DNA of 64,000 nt from an uncultured Clostridia bacterium (GTDB taxonomy: Bacteria > Bacillota > Clostridia > Oscillospirales > Acutalibacteraceae): assembly GCA_937884995.1 (NCBI GenBank), contig CAKZZL010000014.1, forward strand, positions 46,574 through 110,573, written 5' to 3'. Of this stretch, positions 44,758-53,385 are shown piece after piece. Under the pieces are notes generated by a model. That model did not search any database. It had not been told where the DNA came from and saw only the letters and a program-made list of their open reading frames with translations. A program made the position numbers and the translations under genes. How positions within the stretch are numbered: the first letter of the stretch is position 1; each line of letters begins with the position of its first letter.

Positions 44758-44784
44758 AGCATCGCAGCTGTGCGGTGCTTTTTT
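44758..44784 (+). terminator. Rho-independent terminator after the lipoprotein gene
   Basis: A 9-bp stem AGCATCGCA/TGCGGTGCT (one G-U pair) with loop GCTG is followed by TTTTTT. The adhesin gene's ribosome site begins shortly after, so the adhesin may depend on read-through or its own promoter. Confidence 0.85.
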
Positions 44785-44807
44785 CATGCCTTGAAGGAGG
44801 AAATTGA

Positions 44808-47800
44808 ATGAAAAAGATCCTAAAAAGAGGCATGTCGGGACTGCTTGCATTCCTGATGTGCTTTACCGCGCTCATGGGTATGGGCGCAAATGTTGCCTTC
44901 GCAGCCTCGCAGACGGCAACGTCGTATATGGTCTCCTTTCCCAGAGACGGGGATGCCGTGCAGGTATATGACACGAACACATGGGGACATACCGCAAAAA
45001 GCTATATGAACGGCTGGCATACCGGCTCTTCCATCTACACCACACTGCACAGTATGGATTCGTACAACGGGAAGATCTGCTATTGCATCGAGCCAGGCAT
45101 CGAACGGAATGTTGGCGATACCTACACGCGGTTCGATGAAAATTTCTGGGACAATTACCCCAGCAACCTGAACGGTACGATCCAGCCGGATGACATCAAG
45201 CTGCTTCTGGGCCGAATCATGCAGTACGGCTATCAGGGCGACCTTTCGACGGCTTGGAGATCCCAGAACGCGGCTGACGCGGATAAGATGGCGCATGCCA
45301 TTGCCACACAGCTGCTTGTCTGGGAGACGATCGTAGGTGAAAGAGACGCTGATTTCAACCGTGTATCTACCGGAGGCAAGGATACGGTCAGATCCGTTAT
45401 CAGCACCAACCATCCGTTGTACAGCAGGATTTTCGCCTACTACGACTCCATGGCGGCCAGCGTGCAGAGCCATACAAAACTTCCGAGCTTTATGGCAAAG
45501 AGCTCCGGCAAGGCGCAGGAGATCGAGCTTGAATGGAACGGAAGCGAGTACACCGCGACGCTGACGGATACAAACAATGTGCTTTCAAAATTCAGCTTCA
45601 CAGCCAACGTGACCGGGCTAAGCTTTACCGTCAGCGGAAACAAGCTGATCATTACGGCCGCAGCCGCGCCTTCCGATACGGTTACGATCACCGCGACAAA
45701 GAACCAGAACCGCTCTGGCGTGATCGTCTGGAGCGACGGAAAGCATTTTTCCAGCGGCGTCCAGGATACCGTGACATACTCCGCTACCGTAAGCGATCCT
45801 GTCAAGGCGTTCCTGAAGGCAAAGGTAAGCTACGGATCCGCCAGGATCGTCAAGACTTCCGAGGACGGTATTGTGGCCGGACTCACCTTCACCGTTGTCG
45901 GTGACGGCGTAAATCAGACCGTTACTACTGACGCGAACGGCGAGATCCTTGTCGAGAACCTCATGCCCGGTACCTATACTGTGACCGAGCAGGGCTATGA
46001 CAGATATGAACCACAGGAAACGCGCCGCGTGACTGTTGTAAGCGGTCAGACCTCCACAGTCTCCTTTAACAACGTCCTGAGACGCGGAAGCCTTAAGGTC
46101 ACAAAAACCTCCGAGGACGGTCTCACCGAAGGCGTCAGGTTCCACCTTTACGGAACGTCTCTCAGTGGCCTTGCGGTCGATGAATACGCACTGACAGACG
46201 CATCCGGTGTTGCGGTCTTTGAGGATGTGCTTATCGGCTCCGGCTATACGCTGGAAGAAGTCGATACCGCAGTCAGGTATGTGATCCCTGACAGTCAGAG
46301 TGCAGCCGTCGAATGGAACAAGGTAACCGAAAAGAGCTTTTCCAACATCCTGAAGAAATTCTGCGTTACCGTTACCAAATCCGACAGCGCGACCGGCACG
46401 GCGCAGGGAGATGCTTCTCTGGCGGGAGCTGCTTACGGGATCTACAAAGACGGTCAGCTCATGGATGTCTATTATACAGACGAAAACGGCCAGTTCACGA
46501 CAGGCTATTATGTCTGCGGCAATGACTGGACCATCCGTGAGATCACGCCATCCGAAGGATATCTGCTTGATTCTGCAGTCTATTCAGTAGGCGCTGAGGC
46601 CGGGAGTTACAGCATCGAGCTCAATAACGCGCCTGCTGTTGATGTGACGGAGCGCGTCATAAAGGGCAATATTGCTGTTATCAAGCACACCGATGACGGC
46701 GAGACCCAGATCGAGACTCCTGAGGAAGGAGCATCCTTCCAGATCTATCTCAAAGCATCCGGCAGCTATGATGCGGCAAAAGATTCGGAAAAGGATATCC
46801 TGGTCTGTGATGAAAACGGATTTGCCCAGAGCAAGGACCTGCCTTACGGCATTTATACAGTCCATCAGGTATCCGGCTGGGAAGGCCGCGAGATGATGAA
46901 GGACTTTGATGTGTTCATCGCTCAGAACGGGCAGACTTACAGATATCTCATCAACAACGCAAACTTCAGATCCTATATCAAGATCTTCAAGGTTGACGCC
47001 GAGACCGGCAAAACCATTCCTTACGCAGGCGCAGGTTTTAAGATCTACCGTCCCGATGGGTCGCCGGTCACAATGACCTTCACGTATCCGTCCGTTACCA
47101 CAGTCGATACCTTCTTCACCAATGAAGAAGGCATGCTGATCACTCCGGAAAAGCTGGAGTACGGCAAGGGCTACAGCCTTGTCGAAGTCTCTGCGCCTTA
47201 CGGGTACGTGCTGAGCAATGAGGCCGTATCCTTTGACGTGACCGAAGATAACTCCAGCGAGGAAAGCAGTGTCACCGTTGTGGAGGTCCGCTTCTCCAAT
47301 ATGCCTCAAAAGGGCGTAATCAGAGTCTCCAAGTCCGGCGAGGTGTTTTCGTCCGTCATCGAGACAAACGGTATCTGGCAGCCGGTCTATGAAGTGCAGG
47401 GACTTGAAGGCGCCGTGTACGAAATCGTTGCCGCTGAAGATATTTATACTCCCGATGGGACACTTCGCTGCAGCGCGGGCGATGTTGTTGATACGGTGAC
47501 CACCGGCTCAGATGGCATTGCAGAAAGTGGCCTGCTTTACCTCGGCAAATACGAGGTCCGCGAGACTGAGGCTCCATACGGCATGGTCATAAACGATGCG
47601 GTTTACTCCGCAGAGCTGGTCTACGCCGGACAGGAGATCGAAATCACGGATACGGCAGTCAGTTTCATGAATGACCGTCAGAAAGCCGAGATCAGTCTCA
47701 CCAAGGTCCTTGAGCAGAACAAAGCCTTCAATATCGGCATGAACGATGAACTGTCTGCTGTTACTTTCGGATTCTATGCCGCAGAGGATATCACTGCCTG

Positions 47801-49022
47801 CGACGGTTCCGTGATCCCTGAAAGCGGACTGATCGAAGTCATGTCGCTGGACAGCAACGGCAAAGCTGTGCTGAATACGGATCTTCCCTTCGGAAGCTAC
47901 TACGTACAGGAACTCAGCACCGACTGCCACTATATCCTCTCGGATGAGAAATACCCCGTGATCTTTGGATATCTGGGGCAGGACATCAGTGTCGTGAGTC
48001 TGCTGGTAAAGGGAGAAAGCATCACCAACGACCTGATCTACGGTGAGGTCACCGGTCTGAAAAAGGATGACAACGGCACCGGACTTGCCGGAGCGAAGAT
48101 CGGACTTTTCACCACAACCGGGACGCTGCCCGTCATGATAACCGTTTCCGATGAGGACGGCAGCTTCTGCTTCAGTTATATCCCTTACGGTGAATATGTC
48201 GTTCGAGAGATCGAGGCGCCTGAAGGTTATGTTCTGGACGGGACTCCGTACACCGTTCAGATCGATGAGGATGGTGCCGTGGTAGAGATCGAGCTCACAA
48301 ATACCCGTATTCATGGCAATGTTCAGCTGACAAAGGTGGACAAGGATTATCCTGACCATCACCTGAGCGGCGCGGTCTTCGAGGTCTATTCCGGAGATAC
48401 ACTGCTCGGCACGATGGAAGAGCTGTCCGACGGCGTTTATGAAATGGACGGGCTCGAATACGGAGATTACACGCTGACGGAAACCGTTGCGCCGGAAGGT
48501 TTCTACCTTGATACCAACACATACAGCTTCTCGATCAGAGAAGACGGCGTGACCGTCGTCGTAGAGAACGAGGCCGGAAAGGGATTTGTCAATAATGCCC
48601 AGACCGGAAGCATCCGTATTGAGAAGACTTCCGAGGACGGTGTGCTTGCAGGCTTCACCTTCCGAGTTACGGGTTCTGATATTACCGGGAACGCGTTCTC
48701 ACAGGACTATGTGACGGATGAAAACGGAGAAATCAGGATCGACGGGCTCAGGGTCGGCGACTATGTGATCTCCGAGGTCTCGAACGAGGCTAATGAGCGC
48801 TATATCCTGCCGCCTGATGTGACGGTGACCGTACACGCTGAGAAAACTGTCGTTGCAAAGTTCAATAACGAGCTGAAACCTGTTACGGACATTCCGAAGA
48901 CCGGCGACAGCACCAATATGACGCTGTGGGCAGCGCTTGCGGGAGTATCACTTCTTGGAGCCGCGACCGCAGCGTTCTTCACATTCAGAAAGAAAAAGGA
49001 GGGCGGCAAGCATGAACGCTAA
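44808..49022 (+). CDS. Thioester-domain, CnaB-repeat wall-anchored adhesin
   Basis: This is a 1404-residue surface protein. It has a signal peptide (about 1-32, ending AFAAS) and an N-terminal thioester domain whose Cys (C93 in CYCIEPG) and Gln (Q168 in ATQLLVWE) could form an internal thioester that bonds covalently to a target. About ten SpaA/CnaB-type modules follow from residue 345 to 1355, many ending in E-x-x-APxGY-type motifs that mark isopeptide-bonded domains. The sorting signal is IPKTG (1362-1366), a membrane segment and a basic tail. It probably acts as a mating adhesin. GAAGGAGGA precedes the ATG. Confidence 0.92.
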   Translation: MKKILKRGMSGLLAFLMCFTALMGMGANVAFAASQTATSYMVSFPRDGDAVQVYDTNTWGHTAKSYMNGWHTGSSIYTTLHSMDSYNGKICYCIEPGIERNVGDTYTRFDENFWDNYPSNLNGTIQPDDIKLLLGRIMQYGYQGDLSTAWRSQNAADADKMAHAIATQLLVWETIVGERDADFNRVSTGGKDTVRSVISTNHPLYSRIFAYYDSMAASVQSHTKLPSFMAKSSGKAQEIELEWNGSEYTATLTDTNNVLSKFSFTANVTGLSFTVSGNKLIITAAAAPSDTVTITATKNQNRSGVIVWSDGKHFSSGVQDTVTYSATVSDPVKAFLKAKVSYGSARIVKTSEDGIVAGLTFTVVGDGVNQTVTTDANGEILVENLMPGTYTVTEQGYDRYEPQETRRVTVVSGQTSTVSFNNVLRRGSLKVTKTSEDGLTEGVRFHLYGTSLSGLAVDEYALTDASGVAVFEDVLIGSGYTLEEVDTAVRYVIPDSQSAAVEWNKVTEKSFSNILKKFCVTVTKSDSATGTAQGDASLAGAAYGIYKDGQLMDVYYTDENGQFTTGYYVCGNDWTIREITPSEGYLLDSAVYSVGAEAGSYSIELNNAPAVDVTERVIKGNIAVIKHTDDGETQIETPEEGASFQIYLKASGSYDAAKDSEKDILVCDENGFAQSKDLPYGIYTVHQVSGWEGREMMKDFDVFIAQNGQTYRYLINNANFRSYIKIFKVDAETGKTIPYAGAGFKIYRPDGSPVTMTFTYPSVTTVDTFFTNEEGMLITPEKLEYGKGYSLVEVSAPYGYVLSNEAVSFDVTEDNSSEESSVTVVEVRFSNMPQKGVIRVSKSGEVFSSVIETNGIWQPVYEVQGLEGAVYEIVAAEDIYTPDGTLRCSAGDVVDTVTTGSDGIAESGLLYLGKYEVRETEAPYGMVINDAVYSAELVYAGQEIEITDTAVSFMNDRQKAEISLTKVLEQNKAFNIGMNDELSAVTFGFYAAEDITACDGSVIPESGLIEVMSLDSNGKAVLNTDLPFGSYYVQELSTDCHYILSDEKYPVIFGYLGQDISVVSLLVKGESITNDLIYGEVTGLKKDDNGTGLAGAKIGLFTTTGTLPVMITVSDEDGSFCFSYIPYGEYVVREIEAPEGYVLDGTPYTVQIDEDGAVVEIELTNTRIHGNVQLTKVDKDYPDHHLSGAVFEVYSGDTLLGTMEELSDGVYEMDGLEYGDYTLTETVAPEGFYLDTNTYSFSIREDGVTVVVENEAGKGFVNNAQTGSIRIEKTSEDGVLAGFTFRVTGSDITGNAFSQDYVTDENGEIRIDGLRVGDYVISEVSNEANERYILPPDVTVTVHAEKTVVAKFNNELKPVTDIPKTGDSTNMTLWAALAGVSLLGAATAAFFTFRKKKEGGKHER

Positions 49023-49104
49023 GATGATTATCGGGATCTGCCTGGTGGTGTTCATCATCGCGGGACTCATCTTCCTGAAGATCCGCGAAAAGAAAAACAA
49101 GTAA
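49012..49104 (+). CDS. 30-residue single-pass membrane peptide
   Basis: The frame encodes a 30-residue peptide consisting of a short N terminus (MNAKM), one hydrophobic helix and a basic end (REKKNK). It overlaps the adhesin's last codons by 11 bases, with AGGAGGGCGG upstream inside the adhesin gene. Size, overlap and a good ribosome site argue that it is real and co-translated with the adhesin. No family is recognised; it could assist sorting or insertion of the adhesin. Confidence 0.6.
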   Translation: MNAKMIIGICLVVFIIAGLIFLKIREKKNK

Positions 49105-49115
49105 GAATGAGGATA

Positions 49116-49143
49116 CGGGCGGCATCATTAACGGTGCCGCCCG
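49116..49143 (+). terminator. 9-bp hairpin after adhesin operon
   Basis: A perfect stem CGGGCGGCA/TGCCGCCCG with a 10-base loop lies just after the small membrane peptide gene. There is no clear T-run, so it may be a processing or stabilising hairpin instead of a terminator. Confidence 0.5.
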
Positions 49144-49162
49144 CACTGTTTGAGGAGGCAAT

Positions 49163-49408
49163 ATGTTTAACGACAGAGACTATGTTGAAAGCATAAAGCG
49201 CAGGTTTCCGGAAGGGACCCGTATCGTGCTTGACAGCATGGGAGACGACCCCCGTCCCATTGAATCCGGGACGAAAGGGACCGTGATCCATGTGGATGAT
49301 ATCGGAACCGTACACTGCGCCTTTGATAACGGAAGGCAGTTGGGTCTGGTTCCCGGCGAGGATTCTTTTCACAGGATCGCACCTAAGGACAGAGGTGACG
49401 CCAGATGA
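49163..49408 (+). CDS. DUF4314-type small protein
   Basis: This 81-residue protein is a compact beta-rich domain with GTRIVLDSMGDDPRPIESGTKGTV (short form MGDDPRP) and a C-terminal DNGRQLGLVPGEDSF. The family, which I recall as DUF4314, is almost restricted to Gram-positive conjugative elements and has no known activity. The fold hints at a KOW/SH3-like barrel. It overlaps the next gene by 4 bases (ATGA), opening a tightly packed run of small genes. Confidence 0.78.
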   Translation: MFNDRDYVESIKRRFPEGTRIVLDSMGDDPRPIESGTKGTVIHVDDIGTVHCAFDNGRQLGLVPGEDSFHRIAPKDRGDAR

Positions 49409-49587
49409 AATATCTTGTGGACATCAAGGATACCAGTTATGCGACCGTCGAGGTTGAGGCCAATTCCAAGGAACAGGCCGAGGAGATCGCGTACGGCAGG
49501 TACTATGAGGGAACCGTCGAATGGCGGGACTGCGATATTGAAGTTGAGGCAAGAAAATCCGAAAGAAATCGAGGTGAAAGAGTATGA
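49405..49587 (+). CDS. PcfM/DpnD-like small protein
   Basis: This 60-residue protein fits the DpnD/PcfM-like group: a beta-alpha-beta layout (YLVDIKDTSYATVEVEA, then SKEQAEEIAYGRYYEG). It was first named in the enterococcal plasmid pCF10 transfer region. Its function is unknown. It overlaps both neighbours by 4 bases, so translation is coupled along the run. Confidence 0.72.
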   Translation: MKYLVDIKDTSYATVEVEANSKEQAEEIAYGRYYEGTVEWRDCDIEVEARKSERNRGERV

Positions 49588-50015
49588 TCGATACTTGTGT
49601 TATGTGCGGCAACTATGTGCCTGAAGGCAGAATGGTATGTCCGATTTGTGAGAACTACAGCGCCAAACCGCACGCAAAAGACAAAAAGAGCGCTATTCTC
49701 GACTGCCTGAAAAGGCATCATACCGGAAAGAGAAATGCCGTTCACAGCGCGGAGCTGGAACAGCTGTTTTCGCTGGATGACAGAGCGGTAAGACGTAAGA
49801 TCAGCGCCCTTCGCAAGGAAGGTTATCCGATCTGCAGCGGAGATATGGGTTATTACTACGCTGAGAATCAGAAGGAGATCAATTCTACTGTTGGAAGACT
49901 GAACGATCTGATGACAGGCGTTTCGGATGCGAGGACCGGCCTCATGTTTGCAAAGTTTCCTGAACCGGTCATGACGGTCCGTATCACTGTCCGGATGAAC
50001 GGCGGTGAGCTGTAA
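49584..50015 (+). CDS. Zinc-ribbon plus winged-helix-like protein
   Basis: I do not recognise a named family for this 143-residue protein. It has a four-cysteine zinc ribbon at the N terminus (CVMCGNYVPEGRMVCPIC) and a segment that reads like a winged helix (SLDDRAVRRKISALRKEGYPICSG, short form RAVRRKISALR). Such a pair points to a small DNA-binding regulator of the element. It overlaps the PcfM-like gene by 4 bases and the DUF4313 gene by one base. Confidence 0.65.
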   Translation: MIDTCVMCGNYVPEGRMVCPICENYSAKPHAKDKKSAILDCLKRHHTGKRNAVHSAELEQLFSLDDRAVRRKISALRKEGYPICSGDMGYYYAENQKEINSTVGRLNDLMTGVSDARTGLMFAKFPEPVMTVRITVRMNGGEL

Positions 50016-50407
50016 TGCCTGAATTCCTGCAGCTTGAGGATTGGGGCAGCATCCATAACATCTGTATTGAAATCGGACGCTACTCTTACGGCAACGGTCT
50101 CTTTATCGGGCTTTATGAGGCTAATGAAAACAATGGACTGGAACCGTATGCGGATCTTACGGTAAATCTGCCGGGCTTCGGGACAGATAAGTACTGCGCA
50201 TTTGTGGACACCAACAACTTGCCCGAGTCCGAACGGCTTATCTCCGATTACGGTCTGGGAAAAAGGACCGGAAGAGTTGCCCGCAGCGGATTCTGTCTGT
50301 ATTCGGAATATGAGTTCGATCCGGCTGCGCTTGAAAAGTATTGCCTGAACCCTGAAGCGCTGAAGGAACCGGTTCTGAGTCACAAGGAAAGGAACGACGC
50401 GAGATGA
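50015..50407 (+). CDS. DUF4313-type protein
   Basis: This 130-residue protein matches, as far as I can recall, DUF4313, another small family confined to Clostridial conjugative elements. It shows a beta-rich core with YADLTVNLPG, KYCAFVDTNNLPE and an aromatic C-terminal stretch, without enzymatic motifs. Function unknown. The ATGA overlap with the next small gene keeps translational coupling. Confidence 0.7.
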   Translation: MPEFLQLEDWGSIHNICIEIGRYSYGNGLFIGLYEANENNGLEPYADLTVNLPGFGTDKYCAFVDTNNLPESERLISDYGLGKRTGRVARSGFCLYSEYEFDPAALEKYCLNPEALKEPVLSHKERNDAR

Positions 50408-50490
50408 AGAAGGAAATCATTTTTATTGATGAAGATACCCTTACTCCAGAGGAATGGGAGGTGATCGACGATGAGCAGGCCGATGAATAA
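50404..50490 (+). CDS. 28-residue acidic peptide
   Basis: The frame encodes MKKEIIFIDEDTLTPEEWEV plus eight residues, a short acidic peptide. Its start overlaps the DUF4313 stop (ATGA) and its 3' part contains the GGAGGTGAT ribosome site of the ArdC-like gene, which it overlaps by 20 bases. It may be a true small protein or mainly a device to couple translation. Confidence 0.5.
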   Translation: MKKEIIFIDEDTLTPEEWEVIDDEQADE

Positions 50491-51478
50491 AGAGGAATAT
50501 CGCGCGGAGCTTGCCAACGCCTTCGCGGGCATTCTGGAAGAAAAGGGGCTTGAATGGCGAAAAGAATGGCGCGGCGTCGGCGGCAGCGCTCCACACAACG
50601 GGATCACCAAAGCCAATTACAGAGGCTGCAACGCTTTCTGGCTTTCCCTGGTCTCTATGATGAAGGGCTATGATGATCCACGCTGGGTGACTATGATCCA
50701 GATCATGGACAATGACGGCAAATACCATCCGAATGAAAAGTGGCATCTGAAGAAGGGCTCCAAGGCCACCTATGTGGAGTACTGGTATCCCTACGACAAC
50801 GCTGAAAAGAAGGCTCTCACCTGGGAACAGTACCGTCAGGAGCTGGCGGACGGGAGAAGCGAAAAGGAATTCACGCTCTCCACCCGTTATACGGCTGTTT
50901 TCAACGCCAATGACATCGAAGGTATGCCGGAGATCGAGATCACTGACAATCCTGATGTCTCTCAGGATGACCTGATCAGGAAGCTCTCTGAGGGTATGGG
51001 CGTGGAGATCCTGACGGACGGCGGCGACCAGGCTTATTACTCCCCGACGCAGGACAAGATCCATCTGCCTGCGCCGGGATCTTTTGAGAACGAATACGCC
51101 TTCAACGCCACAGCGCTCCATGAGCTCTCCCACAGTACCGGACATCCTGCAAGACTGAATCGCCCTCAGGGTGCGTTCTTCGGAACCGAACAGTACGCCT
51201 ACGAGGAACTGGTGGCTGAGATGTGCTCCTGCTTTATGGGTGCGGAGCTTCAGACAGAAGCAACCCCGCAGCACATCGATAATCACAAGGCCTATGTTCA
51301 GTCCTGGATCCAGGCGATCCGTGAGAAACCGGAAACGCTGGTCAAAGCCATCAAGGATGCTCAGGCAGCCGCCAACTATATGGACTACAAGGCCGGACTC
51401 ATTACCGACAAGGAGTATGAAAAGGCCTGCGGCTCGGTTATGGAGGTAAAGGTCAGACAGCGGGAGATGGAACGGTAA
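50471..51478 (+). CDS. ArdC-like antirestriction protein (ssDNA-binding and metallopeptidase domains)
   Basis: This 335-residue protein has an N-terminal ssDNA-binding domain of the ArdC type (about 1-125, with LEWRKEWRGVGG and NYRGCNAFWLSL) and a C-terminal zincin-like domain with the zinc motif HELSHSTGH and a distant Glu. ArdC proteins coat incoming single-stranded plasmid DNA and shield it from restriction. The likely role here is to protect the element after transfer. The start is set by GGAGGTGAT upstream. Confidence 0.88.
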   Translation: MSRPMNKEEYRAELANAFAGILEEKGLEWRKEWRGVGGSAPHNGITKANYRGCNAFWLSLVSMMKGYDDPRWVTMIQIMDNDGKYHPNEKWHLKKGSKATYVEYWYPYDNAEKKALTWEQYRQELADGRSEKEFTLSTRYTAVFNANDIEGMPEIEITDNPDVSQDDLIRKLSEGMGVEILTDGGDQAYYSPTQDKIHLPAPGSFENEYAFNATALHELSHSTGHPARLNRPQGAFFGTEQYAYEELVAEMCSCFMGAELQTEATPQHIDNHKAYVQSWIQAIREKPETLVKAIKDAQAAANYMDYKAGLITDKEYEKACGSVMEVKVRQREMER

Positions 51479-51542
51479 AATCGCACATTTGCAGCACCTG
51501 TCTTGTTTCTGTAGGATGAAGAAAAAAGGCCAGGTGAAAGCA

Positions 51543-51698
51543 ATGTTCAGGAAGAAACAGGAGAAAAGGATCGTTGAACTGAATGCTTCGGAAGTGCGCC
51601 TGCTGCTTAAGGCTCTGATGAATTTCAGAAACAAAGTCATGAACGCGGGAAAGCCAACGGAGGATATCAACGAGCTGATCCTTATGATAACCAAATAA
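51543..51698 (+). CDS. 51-residue protein, paralogue of the one at 56718
   Basis: The 51-residue frame starts at the ATG 51543-51545 behind AGGTG. It contains ELNASEVRLLLKALMNFRNK and GKPTEDINELIL. The pattern E..L...L..FRN...GKPTED-(I/V)-(N/D)-(E/D)-LIL recurs in the 64-residue protein at 56718-56912, so the two are paralogues within the element. No family name is known to me. A longer in-frame start exists upstream but lacks a ribosome site. Confidence 0.7.
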   Translation: MFRKKQEKRIVELNASEVRLLLKALMNFRNKVMNAGKPTEDINELILMITK

Positions 51699-51715
51699 AC
51701 GCATACAAAAACAGG

Positions 51716-51760
51716 GCCGCGAGGTTGAGACTGATGTCAAAGCTTCGCGGCTTTTTCTTT
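51716..51760 (+). terminator. Rho-independent terminator
   Basis: A GC-rich 7-bp stem GCCGCGA/TCGCGGC closes a long loop and is followed by TTTTTCTTT. It ends the ArdC transcript unit ahead of the JAB-protein unit. Confidence 0.75.
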
Positions 51761-51774
51761 GGAAAGGAGTTTTT

Positions 51775-51909
51775 ATGACAACAGACGAAAAGAACAGACT
51801 GAAGCAGTATTTCGAGAAGCTGCTGGATTCCCTTGAGGACGGCGAGATCCACGTCGTACCGCTGGAAGACGAAACAGAAGAAACGGACGGCGATGACGAT
51901 GCAGTATGA
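51775..51909 (+). CDS. 44-residue acidic small protein
   Basis: The frame starts with ATG after AAAGGAG and encodes a helical then very acidic peptide (EKNRLKQYFEKLLDSLEDGE, ending in DDD). It overlaps the start of the JAB-domain gene. The strong ribosome site suggests it is translated. No family is recognised; DNA-mimic behaviour is possible from its charge but is speculation. Confidence 0.6.
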   Translation: MTTDEKNRLKQYFEKLLDSLEDGEIHVVPLEDETEETDGDDDAV

Positions 51910-52429
51910 GATGGATCAGGTATCGATCCGGATGGTCAAGGAGCCTCCGCTGATCTCAAAAGAGCCTATAACCGGACCCGAAAGCGCTGTGAACATCCTA
52001 GGAGAGTATCTCAGTGATTTCGACCGTGAGCTGATGATCCTGGTGAATCTGAGGACCGACGGCAAACCGATCAACATGAATATCATGAGTATCGGCACGA
52101 TCAACGGATCTATTGCTGTCCCCAGAGAAGCGCTTAAGGCGTCGATCCTGTCGAACGCCGCTGCGGTCATGCTCTTCCATAATCATCCGTCCGGAAATCT
52201 CAGGCCTTCGGTGGAAGATATCAAAATAACGGACCGCATGATCAAGGCTTACGAAATGCTTGGCATGTCAGTGCTGGATCATATCATACTGGGCCCGGAC
52301 AGACAGTTCTATTCCATGAGGGAGCACGACGTTTTCGATCTTCCCTGCACGGAGTACTGCGCTGTTCTGGAAGATCTGGATTTCAAACCGCTGAAGCCGC
52401 AGAATAGAAGCCGCGATGAAGCAAGATAA
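51893..52429 (+). CDS. RadC-like JAB-domain protein
   Basis: This protein of about 178 residues has the MPN/JAB metallo-motif with HNHPSGN followed by an Asp (S-x10-D layout: SVEDIKITDRM). It resembles the C-terminal part of RadC without the N-terminal helix-hairpin-helix. RadC-like proteins are frequent in mobile elements and of uncertain function, possibly a nuclease or isopeptidase in DNA processing. The start is uncertain: ATGs at 51893 and 51899 both overlap the preceding small gene and neither has a strong ribosome site. Confidence 0.85.
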   Translation: MTMQYEMDQVSIRMVKEPPLISKEPITGPESAVNILGEYLSDFDRELMILVNLRTDGKPINMNIMSIGTINGSIAVPREALKASILSNAAAVMLFHNHPSGNLRPSVEDIKITDRMIKAYEMLGMSVLDHIILGPDRQFYSMREHDVFDLPCTEYCAVLEDLDFKPLKPQNRSRDEAR

Positions 52430-52440
52430 GGAGAAAACAC

Positions 52441-53385
52441 ATGCCCTATATTGAACCCGAAGTACTGCAGCAGGCCCGCCAGGTGGACCTGCTTTCTTAT
52501 TTGCAGGCAAACGAACCCGGAAACCTGGTACGCCTTTCCGGGAACAACTACTGTACCCGCGACCACGATTCACTGAAGATCAGCAACGGGAAATGGCACT
52601 GGTTTTCCAGAGAGATCGGCGGTTATAACGCCCTGGATTACCTGATCAAGGTCAGAAATTATACGTTTCCGGAGGCGGTTGAAGCGGTTGTCGGCCCCGG
52701 TGCCATCACACCGGTTCCTCTCAAGAAGGAGTCTGTGAAAAAGGAACCGAGAAAGCTCCTGATGCCGGAGCTTGAAAAGTATCCGTACCAGGCCAAGCGC
52801 TATCTGAAAAGCCGTGGGATTCATCCGGTCATCATCGATTACTGCATCGAGCACAGTCTTCTGTTTGAGTCGGCCGGATACCACAACGCTGTTTTCGTCG
52901 GATATGACAAAAACGGCATCGCAAGGTATGCCGCCATGCGCGGCACACAGTCCAGGTACAAAAGTGAAGTCACTGGCAGTGACAAGCACTTCTCATTTTC
53001 GATCACGGCAACCCCTGACGCGGAACACGTCCATCTTTTTGAGGCCGCAATCGATCTTTTGAGTTATGCCACGCTGGAGCTTTACGAGGGGCGCGACTGG
53101 AAACGGGACGCGCTCCTTTCTCTTGCCGGAGTCTTTAAGACCAAGCGTGAGAACGTCGTGCCTGTAGCGCTGCAGCAGTATCTGGAGGATCATCCCGGTA
53201 TCAGTACGGTCCATCTTCATCTGGACAATGACGAAGTGGGGCGCGGCGCTGCGTCCGGGATTATCGGCGGTTTGGACGAAAAATACACTGTCCTGGACGA
53301 ACCGCCTGCCTACGGCTGCAAGGACGTGAACGATGAACTCTTGGCAAGAGTCGGAATCAGAAAAAAGGAGGAAATGGAGAGATGA
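52441..53385 (+). CDS. DUF3991/Toprim-domain protein (primase-like)
   Basis: This 314-residue protein has an N-terminal zinc-finger-like/DUF3991 region (LLSYLQANEPGNLVRLSGNNY, then WHWFSREIGGYNALDYL) and a C-terminal Toprim-type domain with a Glu in LFEAAIDLLSY and VHLHLDNDEVGRGA (DxD-like acids). The layout is that of CHC2-less primase-like proteins common in these elements. It may prime replication of the transferred strand. It overlaps the next gene by 4 bases (ATGA). Confidence 0.82.
   Translation: MPYIEPEVLQQARQVDLLSYLQANEPGNLVRLSGNNYCTRDHDSLKISNGKWHWFSREIGGYNALDYLIKVRNYTFPEAVEAVVGPGAITPVPLKKESVKKEPRKLLMPELEKYPYQAKRYLKSRGIHPVIIDYCIEHSLLFESAGYHNAVFVGYDKNGIARYAAMRGTQSRYKSEVTGSDKHFSFSITATPDAEHVHLFEAAIDLLSYATLELYEGRDWKRDALLSLAGVFKTKRENVVPVALQQYLEDHPGISTVHLHLDNDEVGRGAASGIIGGLDEKYTVLDEPPAYGCKDVNDELLARVGIRKKEEMER

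Noticed and set aside
50441..51694. Minus-strand open frame of 417 codons, and similar ones at 57406-58557 and 47508-48362
   Set aside because: All are mirror frames of the ArdC, virD4 and adhesin genes, with skewed composition and no plausible starts.
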